64,000 nt of DNA, from positions 62,001-126,000 of the forward strand of contig NZ_JADKPO010000002.1 of assembly GCF_015352445.1 (NCBI RefSeq), written 5' to 3'. The notes beneath the pieces were generated by a model. That model saw only the letters and a program-made list of their open reading frames with translations, made no database searches and had not been told where the DNA came from. This stretch comes from Nocardioides agariphilus (lineage in GTDB: Bacteria > Actinomycetota > Actinomycetes > Propionibacteriales > Nocardioidaceae). The position numbers and the translations under genes are program-made. Below are positions 37,833 through 48,900 of the stretch, in pieces; the stretch's first letter is position 1; each line of letters begins with the position of its first letter.

Positions 37833-39481
37833 CCCGCTGCATCCCGGAGAAGCCGACGTTCGTGACGCCCTCCGAGGGCGAGGTTTGGGAACGTCTCCGG
37901 ACGACGCTGGCCCCGGACGACGTTCTGCTCGCCAACGTCCGGCTGACTGACGAGCAGAAGGACCACGAGGCCGACCTGATCGTCCTGATGCCGGACGTTG
38001 GTGTTGTGGTGATCGAGGTCAAGGGCAGCAGCGTGTGGCACGACGAGAGCGGTTGGTGGCAGCAGCGACGTGGCCAGGCGACGCGCATCGACCCCGTCGA
38101 GCAGGTCCGCTCGACGAAGTACGCCGTTCGGGGATACGTCGCGAGCAATGCCCGTTGGGGCCGGCGTAGCCACGTGGCCTGGGGTCACGCAGTCGTCACG
38201 CCCTACTCCGACTTCGCCGATGACTTCTCCACTCCCGAGTGCCCGCGCTGGTCTCTGCACGATCGAGGAAACCAGGCCGATCTCGCGGCCCGACTGCGTG
38301 AGAACGCGCGCAAGGCGGCGCAGGGCAAGCCGGCTCCCACTGCCGACGACGTGCAGACCTTGGTCGAGATCTTGGCGGGCCGCATGGCCACGTCCTACGA
38401 CGTCAACGCCGAGGCGGCTGACAGGGCGTCCGAGGCCGACCGGCTCACCCTCGAGCAGGCGGTGATCCTCCAGGTGACCCGGCTGTTGCGGCGCGTTGAG
38501 GTGCGTGGTGGTGCGGGCAGCGGGAAGACCGTCTTGGCCCTCCAGCAGGCCAAGGAGCTCAGCCGCGGCCGCTCCGACCGGCGGGCCGAGCGGGTGGCGT
38601 TGCTGTGCTACTCGATCGGTCTCGCCGAGTACCTCAAGCGTGAGGTGTCGACGTGGAACCGCAAGCACCGCCCCGCGTTCGTGGGCACCTACGAGGAGTT
38701 CGGCCGACAGTGGGGAGCGCCGTCCGGTGACCGCCAGGACAGCACCTTCTGGGAGGAGCGGCTGCCGAGTGAGATGGCCGAGCTTGCGCGGTTTCTTCCC
38801 AACGGGAAGAAGTACGACTCGGTCATTGTCGATGAGGCCCAGGACTTTGCAGAGACCTGGTGGGCGGCCGTGCTCGGTGCGCTGCGGGACGAGGAGGAGG
38901 GCGGCCTCTACGTCTACTCCGATGAGAACCAGCGCATCTTCGCCAGGTTCGGCCGGCCCCCGGTCCAGCTGGTCGCGCTCGTGCTGGACCACAACTTGCG
39001 CAACACCAAGCAAATCCATGAGTGCTTCGGCCCTCTGGCACCAAGTCGCATGTACTCGCGCGGGGGCAACGGTCCGGCGGTGAGGTTCGTTGCTGCCAAG
39101 CCCGAGGACGCGCTCGACGCTGCCGACGACGTAGTTGAGGCTCTCCTCGACGAGGGCTGGGCCGCTCGCAACGTTGCGCTCCTGACCACGGGACACCGTC
39201 ACCCGGAGCAGCAGGCCCAGACCGACCGGCATGGACACGTCGGGTACTGGCGGAGCTTCTGGGAGGGCGAGGACGTCTTCTATGGCCACGTGCTGGGTAG
39301 CAAGGGGCTGGAGCGCGCAGCAGTGGTGCTCTGCGTGAACGAGGCCGGTGAGCGCGACCGGGCCCGTGAACGACTCTACGTCGGCATGTCGCGCGCCACG
39401 GACATCCTCGTCGTCGTAGGCGACCCCGACGTCGTGCGCCGCATCGGCGGCGATGACGTCGCCAAGCGACTCGGCCTGTGA
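37829..39481 (+). CDS. NERD-domain UvrD-like helicase/nuclease
   Basis: 550 residues. The N-terminal NERD nuclease domain (SEGEVWERL, then HEADLIVLMPDVGVVVIEVK at about 47-65 with the D...ExK motif) is followed by an SF1 helicase with Walker A GGAGSGKTV near 227 and Walker B VIVDEAQDF near 330. The C-terminal motif VI is RERLYVGMSRATD. GTG start overlaps the mini-ORF stop. It faces the nuclease of the Druantia-like operon, only 48 bp away. A decayed copy of this same gene junction lies at 56.4 kb, so the pair has moved together before. Confidence 0.88.
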   Translation: MTRCIPEKPTFVTPSEGEVWERLRTTLAPDDVLLANVRLTDEQKDHEADLIVLMPDVGVVVIEVKGSSVWHDESGWWQQRRGQATRIDPVEQVRSTKYAVRGYVASNARWGRRSHVAWGHAVVTPYSDFADDFSTPECPRWSLHDRGNQADLAARLRENARKAAQGKPAPTADDVQTLVEILAGRMATSYDVNAEAADRASEADRLTLEQAVILQVTRLLRRVEVRGGAGSGKTVLALQQAKELSRGRSDRRAERVALLCYSIGLAEYLKREVSTWNRKHRPAFVGTYEEFGRQWGAPSGDRQDSTFWEERLPSEMAELARFLPNGKKYDSVIVDEAQDFAETWWAAVLGALRDEEEGGLYVYSDENQRIFARFGRPPVQLVALVLDHNLRNTKQIHECFGPLAPSRMYSRGGNGPAVRFVAAKPEDALDAADDVVEALLDEGWAARNVALLTTGHRHPEQQAQTDRHGHVGYWRSFWEGEDVFYGHVLGSKGLERAAVVLCVNEAGERDRARERLYVGMSRATDILVVVGDPDVVRRIGGDDVAKRLGL

Positions 39482-39529
39482 CGGAAGGGGGGGCGTTAGG
39501 GCCTCGCGTAGGGGAAGGGTGAGCTGGCG

Positions 39530-40615
39530 CTAGCCCTCAGAGCCGGCACGCAGACGCGAGTCCCATCGCATTCGTCCAGCACCGGGTCCGGCGGGCTCGA
39601 GGTCGAGGACAACGAGCTCGTCACCGACCGCAGCCTCGACTCCTCCGGTCAGCAAGACCCGGAAGGTGGAGGTCCCGCCCACCGGGGTGGTCAGGTCGAG
39701 GCGAACACCGTCGGCGCCAACGCGTTCGGCGACGACACCGCGTACGTCAAGCCGGGGCCATTGGTCGGTCCGATTCGTCCAGTACTCAGGGCAGACGGCT
39801 CGGAACGGGCACCACATGCAGACCTGAGGGTCGGGTTGAGCGGAGATCGTCGTGGCCTCGACCATGGCGTTGAAGACGTCGATGGCATCGTTCGCCTCGG
39901 CGACTACTGCTCCCATCTCTTCGGGCACGACGGTGACCGAGTCCTCGTGACCCTTGACGTCCTGGATGACGGCGTCGTCGGGGAGCCTGTGACATGTGTG
40001 CTGGACCAGATGCGCATAGATGAGCAGCTGGCGGCGCTGCTCGTGCGAGATTCCCGCCTGGTGAACTCCTGACTTGAGGTCGAGGACTCGCAGGCGGCCA
40101 TCCCGTTCCTCAACGCGATCAGGCGTGCCGAAGAGCCTCCTGGGCACGTCCTCGAGCTGTCGCTCGACCCAGGGAAACGGCCGTTCACCTGATCCTTCGC
40201 CGGTAGTCGAGTGCCCGGCTGTCTTGTCCTTGGGTGCCGGGAGATCGGCTAGACGACGAATCAGCCGCACACGGGTTGCCACGTAGCCTGGCCAGTCCTT
40301 TGGGTCTGGCACTGTCCGGTTGGGCCATTCCTGCCGGAGGTCGTCGTGCTCCTTGTGGACCAGCTCTGTCCAGCGGATCTCCAGCCACTCCTTGCGTTCT
40401 GGGGGCGCAGGTGCCTTCCCTGTCGAAACAAGCTCGGTCAGCTTGTGGGCGACGCTTCCGAGGGCAGTGCGAGGCGAGTGGCGCCGCCAGTGTCTGGTCT
40501 CAGGAGCCCGCTGGAAGGCGAGGCGCTTGGGACAGCCCAGCAGGACATTGAGCGCAGATGGAGATACGCGGTCGAGCGGGTCGCAGGCTGGGTCGTGCCA
40601 CAGCAGGTCGGTCAC
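39530..40615 (-). CDS. Cas4-like PD-(D/E)XK nuclease with Fe-S cysteines
   Basis: 361 residues from GTG 40615, which overlaps the helicase stop (GTGA). The N-terminus (RVSPSALNVLLGCPKRLAFQ) and the core FGTPDRVEERDGRLRVLDLK (D...D-x-K) are a RecB/Cas4-type nuclease. The cluster CPKR followed by CMWCPFRAVCPEYW supplies four cysteines for an iron-sulfur cluster. The last ~70 residues add a small beta domain. It is the third gene of the Druantia-like operon, probably a DNA-processing effector; this gene is not one of the two proteins I know in Druantia type III. Confidence 0.85.
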   Translation of the reverse strand: MTDLLWHDPACDPLDRVSPSALNVLLGCPKRLAFQRAPETRHWRRHSPRTALGSVAHKLTELVSTGKAPAPPERKEWLEIRWTELVHKEHDDLRQEWPNRTVPDPKDWPGYVATRVRLIRRLADLPAPKDKTAGHSTTGEGSGERPFPWVERQLEDVPRRLFGTPDRVEERDGRLRVLDLKSGVHQAGISHEQRRQLLIYAHLVQHTCHRLPDDAVIQDVKGHEDSVTVVPEEMGAVVAEANDAIDVFNAMVEATTISAQPDPQVCMWCPFRAVCPEYWTNRTDQWPRLDVRGVVAERVGADGVRLDLTTPVGGTSTFRVLLTGGVEAAVGDELVVLDLEPAGPGAGRMRWDSRLRAGSEG

Positions 40616-43600
40616 ATGAGCCACCTCAGGAGCGACAGGGGTCTGCGAAGCGCCTCGAACACGTCGCTGTGGATGGTGCCGCCGGAGCCCTTGCCGTCGG
40701 CCAGCTCGTCGGTGGCGAGGATCTGCTCCTCCACCGCGTAGTCGTCGTTGCGCTGCCACAGCGGATGACCCAACAGGACTGCCTTCTTCGTTACCGCGCT
40801 GGCGACGAAGGGCACGCCGCCTTCGGTCTGACCCGCCTCCAGACTCATCAGGCCCGTCGAGGCGACACCGCGTGCCGTGTGAAGTCCGAGCTCGAACCAA
40901 CGCGAGGTCACGAGCTCTTCGCCCGCCAGCAGGTCGAGCATGTCGAGGGCGAGCCGCCAGTCCAACGCTCCATGCAGTCGACGGTTGTCGTAGGAGCGCA
41001 GGCAGTCCAAGCAGGACGAGGCGCAGGCAGAGTGCTTCTTGTCGTTCCAGTCGTCGGTCAGCGCCACACGGGTTGTAGTGAGAAGTTCCGTGAAGTTCTC
41101 ACCTTTTCCGATCTCGGCGGCATACCCGGCGCCGTTGTCGAGTGAGTCGGCCATGAAGACCGTCATCGACCCCTGGCTTGTGGGATAGAGGCCGAATTCG
41201 AGCTCCTGGGGGTCGATGTCGAGCAGCCTCTTCGCACTTCGGCGAAGCACTTCGGCGAGGGACCAGTACGCCGCCATGCCCGCGGGCAGCAGCTGTGAGG
41301 AGTACGGAACCAATCCGCCGGGAAGGTGGGCGCTCTCCAGACCGATGGTGAGGACGTCGGTGGTGCGGAGCTCGCCGATCGCGAGCTCCTTCACCACCGT
41401 GAGCCCAGGTGGGGGCCACCCCTTCACGTCGGGGAACAGGCTCGGGTCCGTGACGAGATAGCTGCCGTCGCGGTCCTTCGCGACGGGGAAGAGTCGGCCG
41501 TTGTTGTCGTTGACCTGGACCAGCTGGGCCTGGTCGTAGGAGGAGATTCGTGCACCCTCAACTCTGATCTCGCGGTCGGGAGGGCCGCTGACGGAGATAG
41601 TCGGCGCGCTGGCACTGGGCGACTCGTCGTTCTCGTCGTCGAAGTCTTCGGTCCGGTACGTGGTTCGGAAGCCCGCGGGCTGGTACATCGGGAGGAGCCT
41701 CAACGCGGCGCCGCAGATCTGGCACACGTCGCTCGTCGGCTCCACGAAGCTGGCACCGCACGAGTCGCAGGCCCCCAAGGCCACCTCCGGGCCAAGTGGG
41801 TCGACCGGCGTCATCCCGTTCCAGGTGGGTGCCCAGTCGGCAAAGCCAGCTACGGTGTGGACCGCGCCGTCGCGGACAACCTTCGCTCCGGGCGCGAACA
41901 TGGAGACGGCCTGGGCGAGGGATCGGTCTGAGACAGACGCTGTGTCGAGATCAGCGAGCTGCTTGGGACGGCGGCCCATCAGCTGCCGCACACGGGTGGG
42001 GAACCCGAACATCGGCAGCACTCCGTAGGTCGCGAGCAGCTCGCTCAGCTCAGGGGTCGCTCCTCCGTCGCGAGCGAGGGCCTTCGCGATGTCCGCTACC
42101 AGCCCTCCGTGCACTGCCCAGTGCACGATCTCGTCGTGCTGAGCCTGATCCAGTCCGGTGTGTGCGCAGAACCGCGAGACAATCGAGGTGACCTCGGCAT
42201 CCTTGGACAGCCAGGCTTCGACGCCAGCGCGGTAGGCCGGCCACTCGCTGGCCTCCCCGAAGGTCCCGTGAATGCTGTGCCGAGTCCACTCAGGTGGATT
42301 CGGCAGCGACAGGAATGCGCGACGCAGCAGCTCGGCTGCAACTACCCGCTGCACGATCCGCGGGCGCCTGAGGTCGAGGAACGGCTGTGGCGGCTCATCC
42401 CCTGTCATGCGGTGCGGGCTTGCGTAGTAGTCGTCGTCGTGAGTGCGGTCTCGGCAGACCGTGATGGCATAGGAGAAGACCTGCCCGGCTCGACCTGCCC
42501 GGCCGACTCGCTGCTGGTAGTTGAAACGCTGCGGCGGCATGTTCGCCATCAGGGTCGATCGGAGCGAGCCGATGTCGACACCGACCTCCATCGTGGTGGT
42601 GACGCTGAGAACGTCGAGAGGGACCGTGAGCTCGTTCTCGGCTGGCCGTGGGAGCAGAACCTCCTTGAACACCCGTGCGCGACGACGTTGCTCACTGAGC
42701 GGCTTGGTCTGGCCTGTCAGCTCGGCAACGGCCATCCGACGGGGCCGCTGCCTAGCCAGCCATGCGTAGTAGTCACTCTCGTAGTCTTCGGGATGCCTGG
42801 TGCGTTCGGTCAGCTTCGGTCGGAAGCACCCGTAGTTCGCGCACACTCCGGCAGACCCATGGCCGTGGGAGAGACTGCAGACGTCACACACGAACTCACG
42901 TCCGGTGCACGGAACAAGCACCAGTGGCACGGCCAAGGACTTCAGGTCGAGCAGCCAGTCCTGTAGCAGCCCGGCTTTGGTGAGCTCGGTGCTGACCCAC
43001 TCTCGAAGTTCGGTGACGTCAACGGAGTGCGTCTCGGCGACTGCCTTCAGGTACTGGGTAACTGCCGACGGTGGTGAGGCCAGTGGGCTGCTGTCACTTC
43101 CGACCCAGCGCCTGCGGATGCCCAAGATCCGGATCACAGAGCTCAACGCCTGCCGACCGAGGTCGCCGTCGCCCAAGGGCCCCTTGGTTGAGAGTGCCCG
43201 GCTGCTGGCGAAGTACGCGATTCCCAACGCTTCTAGGTCCCGCCCGGCTCGACCGAAGAGCGCAGTCGCCAGAGCCGTGGCCAGCCGCTCGCGGTGCATG
43301 GCGGCCTGCGGTTCGCGAACACCGACCGGAAGGGGAGTCCACAGGCCTGCAGCCGGTGGGGAGAACGCCTCCCACCAGGGGCTGTCGTCTTGGTTCTTCG
43401 CGGCTGAGGGGCCGGAGCCCGCTGGCGGGATGCCGAGTGCCACCAGCCGATCGGTCAGGGTCTGCCTGAGCTCGTTCCATGGAACAGCGCCGCCCCCGGA
43501 CACCAGGTCGAACGCTTCGTCGACCGCGGCTTGCTCCGTGGGGTCGAGCGCCACGAACACCGCCTTCCCGGTGAGCTGAGCCGCCTCCGGGAATCGCTGC

Positions 43601-45966
43601 TTGAAGTCCTCGAACGCGATCTGCTCGGCCGGGGTAAGCGGCAGCATCCGCGCGCCTCGCTGCACGACATCGCGAATGTCGGGCGGACCCTCGAGGAGGA
43701 TCTGCTGGGTCAACTGCCGGATCACGTCGCGGTAGTGGTTGAGGCCCACACCAGCGGCGGTGCGAGCAGCGTCGTCCCTGCTGTCTGTGAACACGATGGT
43801 GCGGCTCTCCGCGGGAGTCTCGCCCATGCTCCGGACCAACTGGGAGAGGTACAGCTGAGTGGACTGGGATGCACCAGAGGTGTGGGCACGAATCGGGCTG
43901 CGGACATGGCCAGCGAAGAACTTCTCGCCTGGGTTCCAGCCCTCGGTGTCGCAGTTTGGGCATCGATCCGGCAGCGCCGGAATCTTCAGCTCGTCGTCGG
44001 CGGGGGCGTCGGTTCTGAGAACCCAGCCGTTTCCGTCTGCCAAGGCGGGACTGATAAGGCCGATCGAGGCATCGAGTCGGGCCGGTGCGAAGGAGAAGCC
44101 GATGGTCTTCTTGGTCGTGGGGGTCTTCTTGGTCCACGTCGGATCGGCCGCGCTGGGTTTGTCCCCGGGCCAGAACCAAACGTACTGATCGTGGAGTCGA
44201 CGAAAGACCGGAGGGGCCGTCGCGGTGACGATCCCCACGTTCGTCGAGCCGATCGCAACCCCTTCCCCCTCACCCGCCTCAGGGTTCGCCCGGTCGACGA
44301 CGAACCCGCCCAGGCTCACGTCGCCGCAGGAGAAGCAGTAGAGGAGCTCAAGGACCCTCGAGCCACACGCATCGCAGGCGAAGGTGGGAATGCCGAAGAG
44401 CTTGCCGACGGTGCGGTCCGTTCTCGCGTCTGCGTGAACCCCGTCGCACTCACGGTTCACGCAAGCCCACATGCCTCGCATCGTTCGCACGAACTGGTGT
44501 GCGCGCAGGGGGACTCCTCCGGCGGTGCTCGCGGACTCCGCGAGCTCGGTGAGAATCCCACCGAGCCCGTCAAGGTTTTCGTCGTCGCGTCCGAACAGCC
44601 GTGCGGCGACCACCGAGGCGGGGGTGGCACGAATGCGTCCGGTCTCCTCGTCCGTGCAGGCGACGGCTGTCGCCTGTGACAGCCGGTCCGCTGCCGGCAG
44701 CCCAGACCGATCGATCGCTGTCTGTCGGTCGAGCGTCTGCAATGGCGGCAGCTTCATCGGATGTCCAGCGGTGAGGAAGAAGCTGGACTCTTCAAGTCCG
44801 AAGAACTGCTCCAGATATGCCAAGCCAGACGAGTCCTCGGAAAGGGAGGCGCTGGTCGCGATCACTCGCAACTGCGGCGAGTCGACCCCCAAGCCCAACC
44901 TGCTGAGGAGGTTGCGAACCACCATCGCCACCTCGCTGCCCTGGGTGCCGCGGTAGAGGTGAAGCTCGTCCACTACGAGGGTGAAGACGTTCGTCTGGGA
45001 AGACTCAAGCCAGGACCGTGTCTTGTCGAACAGGGCCTCTTCGTGGTGACGCATCAGGATCGCGTTCAACATCGAGTAGTTAGTCACGAGGACGTCTGGC
45101 GGCGTCTCGACCATGTCCCATCGAACGAGCAGCTCGTTCGCAGCCGGGTTCGGGAACTGTGAGAGGTCGTCCTCGCTGACAGTCTCCTTCTCCGCCTGCA
45201 GCTGGCGGAACTCGTCGGTCTGCTGCCGCAGTTGGGCGAGGACCTCGTTGAATGCCGGGCCGCCCGCCGCTGATGGCCGTTTGGTGCTGCCCAGGGTTAC
45301 GCCGGTGTAGCGCCCGAACCACAAGGGTCGTGAAGGTAGCGCCTGGCCGATCCGACGCACTGCACGCCGCAGCCGGGTCATCTGGTCCTCGACGAGGGCG
45401 TTGGTCGGGTAGAGCACGAGGGCGCGGACAGCAGCGGGCCTTGTCTCGTGCGCACGCATGGCTCGCCATCGTCTCGGGTCCGGCTGGTCCTGCCACCAGA
45501 GATCGGGACCTGGCTGGGGCTTCCAGTGCTGAGCTTCTTCGGTTAGGCGAAGCAGCGTCGGGAGCAGGAAGCTCTCGGTCTTGCCGGAGCCAGTCCCAGA
45601 GCTGACCACCACGTTGCGCTGGTCATCGGTGCCCGACCGGAAGTGGTGTGCCACGGCCGCCGCCTGATGCTCACGCAGGCTGATGGCGTCACCTGGCTTG
45701 ACGAACGAGCCGAACAGCGCATCGCCGACGACGGTCGCCGTCGCGTCAGACAGGCCGACAGAGCGGGTGACGGTCAGCAGGTCCTCAGTCGCCGGATAGG
45801 GAAGGACTGGCTCCAGGAGGCATTCGCTGAGCAGCATGTCGCCGGACTGCAGCACCTGTCGGCGCTCTTGCATGAGGTCGGAGTTGCGGAGCCAGAAGGC
45901 GGTGTCGACGTAGCGCAGGTAGGCGGCCGCCAAGTCGTCACGAAGGGTCAGCGGGGTGGTGGTCAT
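40612..45966 (-). CDS. druE: DruE-like giant DUF1998 helicase
   Basis: 1,784 residues from ATG 45966. The N-terminus (LRDDLAAAYLRYVDTAFWLR) matches DruE proteins. Walker A SSGTGSGKTES lies near 122-132, a DELH-type motif in TLVVDELHLYRGTQG follows, and motif VI is QRVGRAGRAGQ. There are several zinc knuckles (CPNCD, CDSCGASF/CQICGAAL) and a C-terminal DUF1998 domain ending SSCLDCLRSYDN. Size and architecture fit the signature protein of Druantia systems. Preceded 8 nt upstream by the DruH-like gene and followed by a nuclease (GTGA overlap). Predicted to translocate on phage DNA. Confidence 0.85.
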   Translation of the reverse strand: MTTTPLTLRDDLAAAYLRYVDTAFWLRNSDLMQERRQVLQSGDMLLSECLLEPVLPYPATEDLLTVTRSVGLSDATATVVGDALFGSFVKPGDAISLREHQAAAVAHHFRSGTDDQRNVVVSSGTGSGKTESFLLPTLLRLTEEAQHWKPQPGPDLWWQDQPDPRRWRAMRAHETRPAAVRALVLYPTNALVEDQMTRLRRAVRRIGQALPSRPLWFGRYTGVTLGSTKRPSAAGGPAFNEVLAQLRQQTDEFRQLQAEKETVSEDDLSQFPNPAANELLVRWDMVETPPDVLVTNYSMLNAILMRHHEEALFDKTRSWLESSQTNVFTLVVDELHLYRGTQGSEVAMVVRNLLSRLGLGVDSPQLRVIATSASLSEDSSGLAYLEQFFGLEESSFFLTAGHPMKLPPLQTLDRQTAIDRSGLPAADRLSQATAVACTDEETGRIRATPASVVAARLFGRDDENLDGLGGILTELAESASTAGGVPLRAHQFVRTMRGMWACVNRECDGVHADARTDRTVGKLFGIPTFACDACGSRVLELLYCFSCGDVSLGGFVVDRANPEAGEGEGVAIGSTNVGIVTATAPPVFRRLHDQYVWFWPGDKPSAADPTWTKKTPTTKKTIGFSFAPARLDASIGLISPALADGNGWVLRTDAPADDELKIPALPDRCPNCDTEGWNPGEKFFAGHVRSPIRAHTSGASQSTQLYLSQLVRSMGETPAESRTIVFTDSRDDAARTAAGVGLNHYRDVIRQLTQQILLEGPPDIRDVVQRGARMLPLTPAEQIAFEDFKQRFPEAAQLTGKAVFVALDPTEQAAVDEAFDLVSGGGAVPWNELRQTLTDRLVALGIPPAGSGPSAAKNQDDSPWWEAFSPPAAGLWTPLPVGVREPQAAMHRERLATALATALFGRAGRDLEALGIAYFASSRALSTKGPLGDGDLGRQALSSVIRILGIRRRWVGSDSSPLASPPSAVTQYLKAVAETHSVDVTELREWVSTELTKAGLLQDWLLDLKSLAVPLVLVPCTGREFVCDVCSLSHGHGSAGVCANYGCFRPKLTERTRHPEDYESDYYAWLARQRPRRMAVAELTGQTKPLSEQRRRARVFKEVLLPRPAENELTVPLDVLSVTTTMEVGVDIGSLRSTLMANMPPQRFNYQQRVGRAGRAGQVFSYAITVCRDRTHDDDYYASPHRMTGDEPPQPFLDLRRPRIVQRVVAAELLRRAFLSLPNPPEWTRHSIHGTFGEASEWPAYRAGVEAWLSKDAEVTSIVSRFCAHTGLDQAQHDEIVHWAVHGGLVADIAKALARDGGATPELSELLATYGVLPMFGFPTRVRQLMGRRPKQLADLDTASVSDRSLAQAVSMFAPGAKVVRDGAVHTVAGFADWAPTWNGMTPVDPLGPEVALGACDSCGASFVEPTSDVCQICGAALRLLPMYQPAGFRTTYRTEDFDDENDESPSASAPTISVSGPPDREIRVEGARISSYDQAQLVQVNDNNGRLFPVAKDRDGSYLVTDPSLFPDVKGWPPPGLTVVKELAIGELRTTDVLTIGLESAHLPGGLVPYSSQLLPAGMAAYWSLAEVLRRSAKRLLDIDPQELEFGLYPTSQGSMTVFMADSLDNGAGYAAEIGKGENFTELLTTTRVALTDDWNDKKHSACASSCLDCLRSYDNRRLHGALDWRLALDMLDLLAGEELVTSRWFELGLHTARGVASTGLMSLEAGQTEGGVPFVASAVTKKAVLLGHPLWQRNDDYAVEEQILATDELADGKGSGGTIHSDVFEALRRPLSLLRWLM

Positions 45967-45974
45967 GGCTTCTC

Positions 45975-48900
45975 TCAAGAGGCAAGCAGGGAGTTGAGGG
46001 CGTCGGCGACCGGGCGGGGGACATCGGGGTACCCGATAGATCGTGTCTTCACAGATACCCGCGGGGCCAGGCCTGAGCACAGGGCGGCAACCCGCCCGTA
46101 CAGACCTGGGAGGTCCGCTCCGAGCGGGACCACCAAGGTCGACTGGGTCTTGAGGTAACCGATCAAGGGTGTTCGCGACGCACGCGCGGCGAGATGCTTG
46201 ACAAGTTGGACGCTGCCGACTCTGCCACTCCTCTCGGTGGCGCCCTGGTGGTCGACCCATAGTGTGGTGGTTCTGAACGACTGCTCCAGGCGGTAGGCGC
46301 CAGGCATGCCTACTCCGGGCACCTTTCTCCACCGTGCTTCGCGCACGTCGAAGATCGTCGCCTTGCTGTAGTCGGGGATCGGCACCGTCGAAAGACTGGC
46401 TTCCACCTGACTCAACGGCGGGAGCGCTGCCACCATGCGACTGACGGCATCGGGGACGACATACGCCTCCAGGGCAAGCTCGGTGACCAGCTCGGCCAAG
46501 CGGTCGGCCTCCATTCCACGCACGAACCAGCTGGAGAGCCGACCTTCCGACGTCTGGCAGACGAGGTCCGCGCCCTGCTCGGCAAGCCCCTCGCGAAGGG
46601 ACCGACGCTCCGCGTTGGACCAGGCACCAGCAAGAACGAAGCCGTTGCCGACGGTCTCTGCCAGGTAGGCGGGGTTTGCCTCCCACTCGCGAGGCTGGAG
46701 TGATGAGTCTCGCCGCACGTCGATCTGTCCGAGAGTCTCGAGGGTCCGAAGGAAGCTGTCCACGAAAAGGCTTGACCCTTCGGACTGGGTAGCGATCCTC
46801 TCCAGCGAGCCGATGGTCCCTCCACCGACGTGGACGAGAGCATCCAGGCAAACGTCCCACGTGGCCCCGAGGTCGGTGTGGCTCGGCAGCTCGGAGAACT
46901 GGATCGACGTCGGCGTACTTGCCGACGCTCCCAACGACTTCCACTTCGGTCTGGCAGGCATGGACTTCTTGAGCCCGCACATCCGGCAGATACCCAGGAT
47001 CTGTCCACTCGACCTGCCGCCGTGCCAGGTCGGCAGCTCGATGTAGTGAGCGCCAGTCGCCACGCACGACTTCGGGTCGGCCACACCGAGAACGATGACG
47101 GGCTGCTCCACCCCCGAGGACTTCCTCTCGGTGCTCCAGTTTGCCCCATGTCGAACAGGGACGCTCGGGACAGGGTCTGGGCGGGCCCCAAGGGTGTTAA
47201 GACCATCAACGATGATCTCGCTGTCCTCACTCGCCTCCACCGCTGAGAGGCACCCGAGGCTGCTGCGGTCAAGCTCGTAGTTGAGGCGTGTGCACGTCTC
47301 CCAGCTGACCGCGTCGGGTGTATCCGCGGATCGCAGGCGCAACGTGCTCATGGCGATCTGAGCCCCGTTGACCGACAGCTCTATCTCGTAGTCGCCATCA
47401 CCGAGTTCCAGGCCGTCCAGCGGAATGACCATGGCCGCCACTCGCTCGGTCCACTTCTCCACCAGGACACGATCCACGTCGACCTCGGTGAGTGAGATCG
47501 ACATCTCCTGAGCCTCAGAAACGGCCGCGCGGATCTCGGGAGGATGGAGGCTCGACCATTTACGGATCCTGCCGGGCAGCTTCAGCCCGCCCGACAGGTT
47601 GAGCTGGGCGGTCGTCAGCGGGACGAGAACGTGGAGGTCCAGCTTCTTGACGTCCTGAGGGATTGCGTAGATCTGCACGTCATCGATCAACGCCCAGCCA
47701 GTCGGCAGCCCCTTGAGCGCCGGCTGATCTTGGACACTCGACGAGCGGTGGACGCGCCCGTGATGACCGTACGACTCAACCAGTGCGAGGACCGCGTCGA
47801 GCAGCGTGTCTTCGTCTTTGACCAGAAGTACGGCATCGTCAGCCAACTGCACCCGGTCGACCTCCACCAGGATGCCGAGCAGCTCGTCGCGGCGAAGCGG
47901 GACAACACGCCTTGGCCGACGGACCACGACCTGGCTGGACTGCGGGTCCTCAAGCTCGAGACGGGCTCCTACCAACGAGTCCGGGTCAAGCCTGCTGCCG
48001 GGGGTCGGGCGGAGTCGGGCACCGGCGGCCGGGATGACGCCGATGGAAGGCTGCGACTCAGCTGAGTTGATCCGCAGCGAGGTGACCTCCGCGGTGACGG
48101 GGAGACGCGCTGCAAAGGACAGCTCCAGGCTGAGGCCTCCGAACTGCTGCCGTAGCAGAGCGGTGAGCTCGACGCCCCCAGACGCGGTCTGTCCGGGAGC
48201 AGAGGCCTCTCGACCCCTGCCGTCCCAGTGTGCGAGCTCGACGGCGACCACCCCGGCCACCCGCTCGCGCGCCTTGACACCCTCCCAAAGCCGGCGGAGG
48301 TTGGCAGTCACCGGGCTCGGAGTGGACGAGATCCAGCCGTCGAGAAGCCTTTCGAGGTCAGCGGCGATCAGCTCAGACCCTGGGGCCAGGCCGAAGGTTC
48401 GGAAGAAGTCGGGCAACCTGACGCGGTCGCTAGCCCGAACAAGCGCCTGCGACTGCGGGATCCCCACGTAGCGATGCCCAAGTGAGAATGCCGTCGGCAG
48501 TCCGTACCGGCCCTCGTTCGCGACGAGGTACTCATTCAGCCCGCGCCAGAATGGCTCGGTAGCGGGAAACTTCGCCCTGAGACGCTTCATGTTCGCCGGG
48601 CTAAGACCCAAGAGCTCCCCCAGCCGCGGATAGTAAGCGTGAGCTGCCATGGCGGCGTCAGACCCCATCTTCTCCGCGGCCATCACAAAGACGCAGAGAA
48701 GGGCGACCACCGGAGGAACAGGCAGCTCGTGAACCGATCGTTTGTTCCGCGTACCGGCGTCTCTCAAGAACTGCTTTCTCCAGCGCCCGTAGCGCTCGAC
48801 GTGCCCTTTCAGAACTGACTGGCCCGGACCGAGCCCGAGTGTTCCTTGGACTGCCCCCACCAGCGACTCGCGGGCGTTCTGGGGCACGAGTCCAAGATCC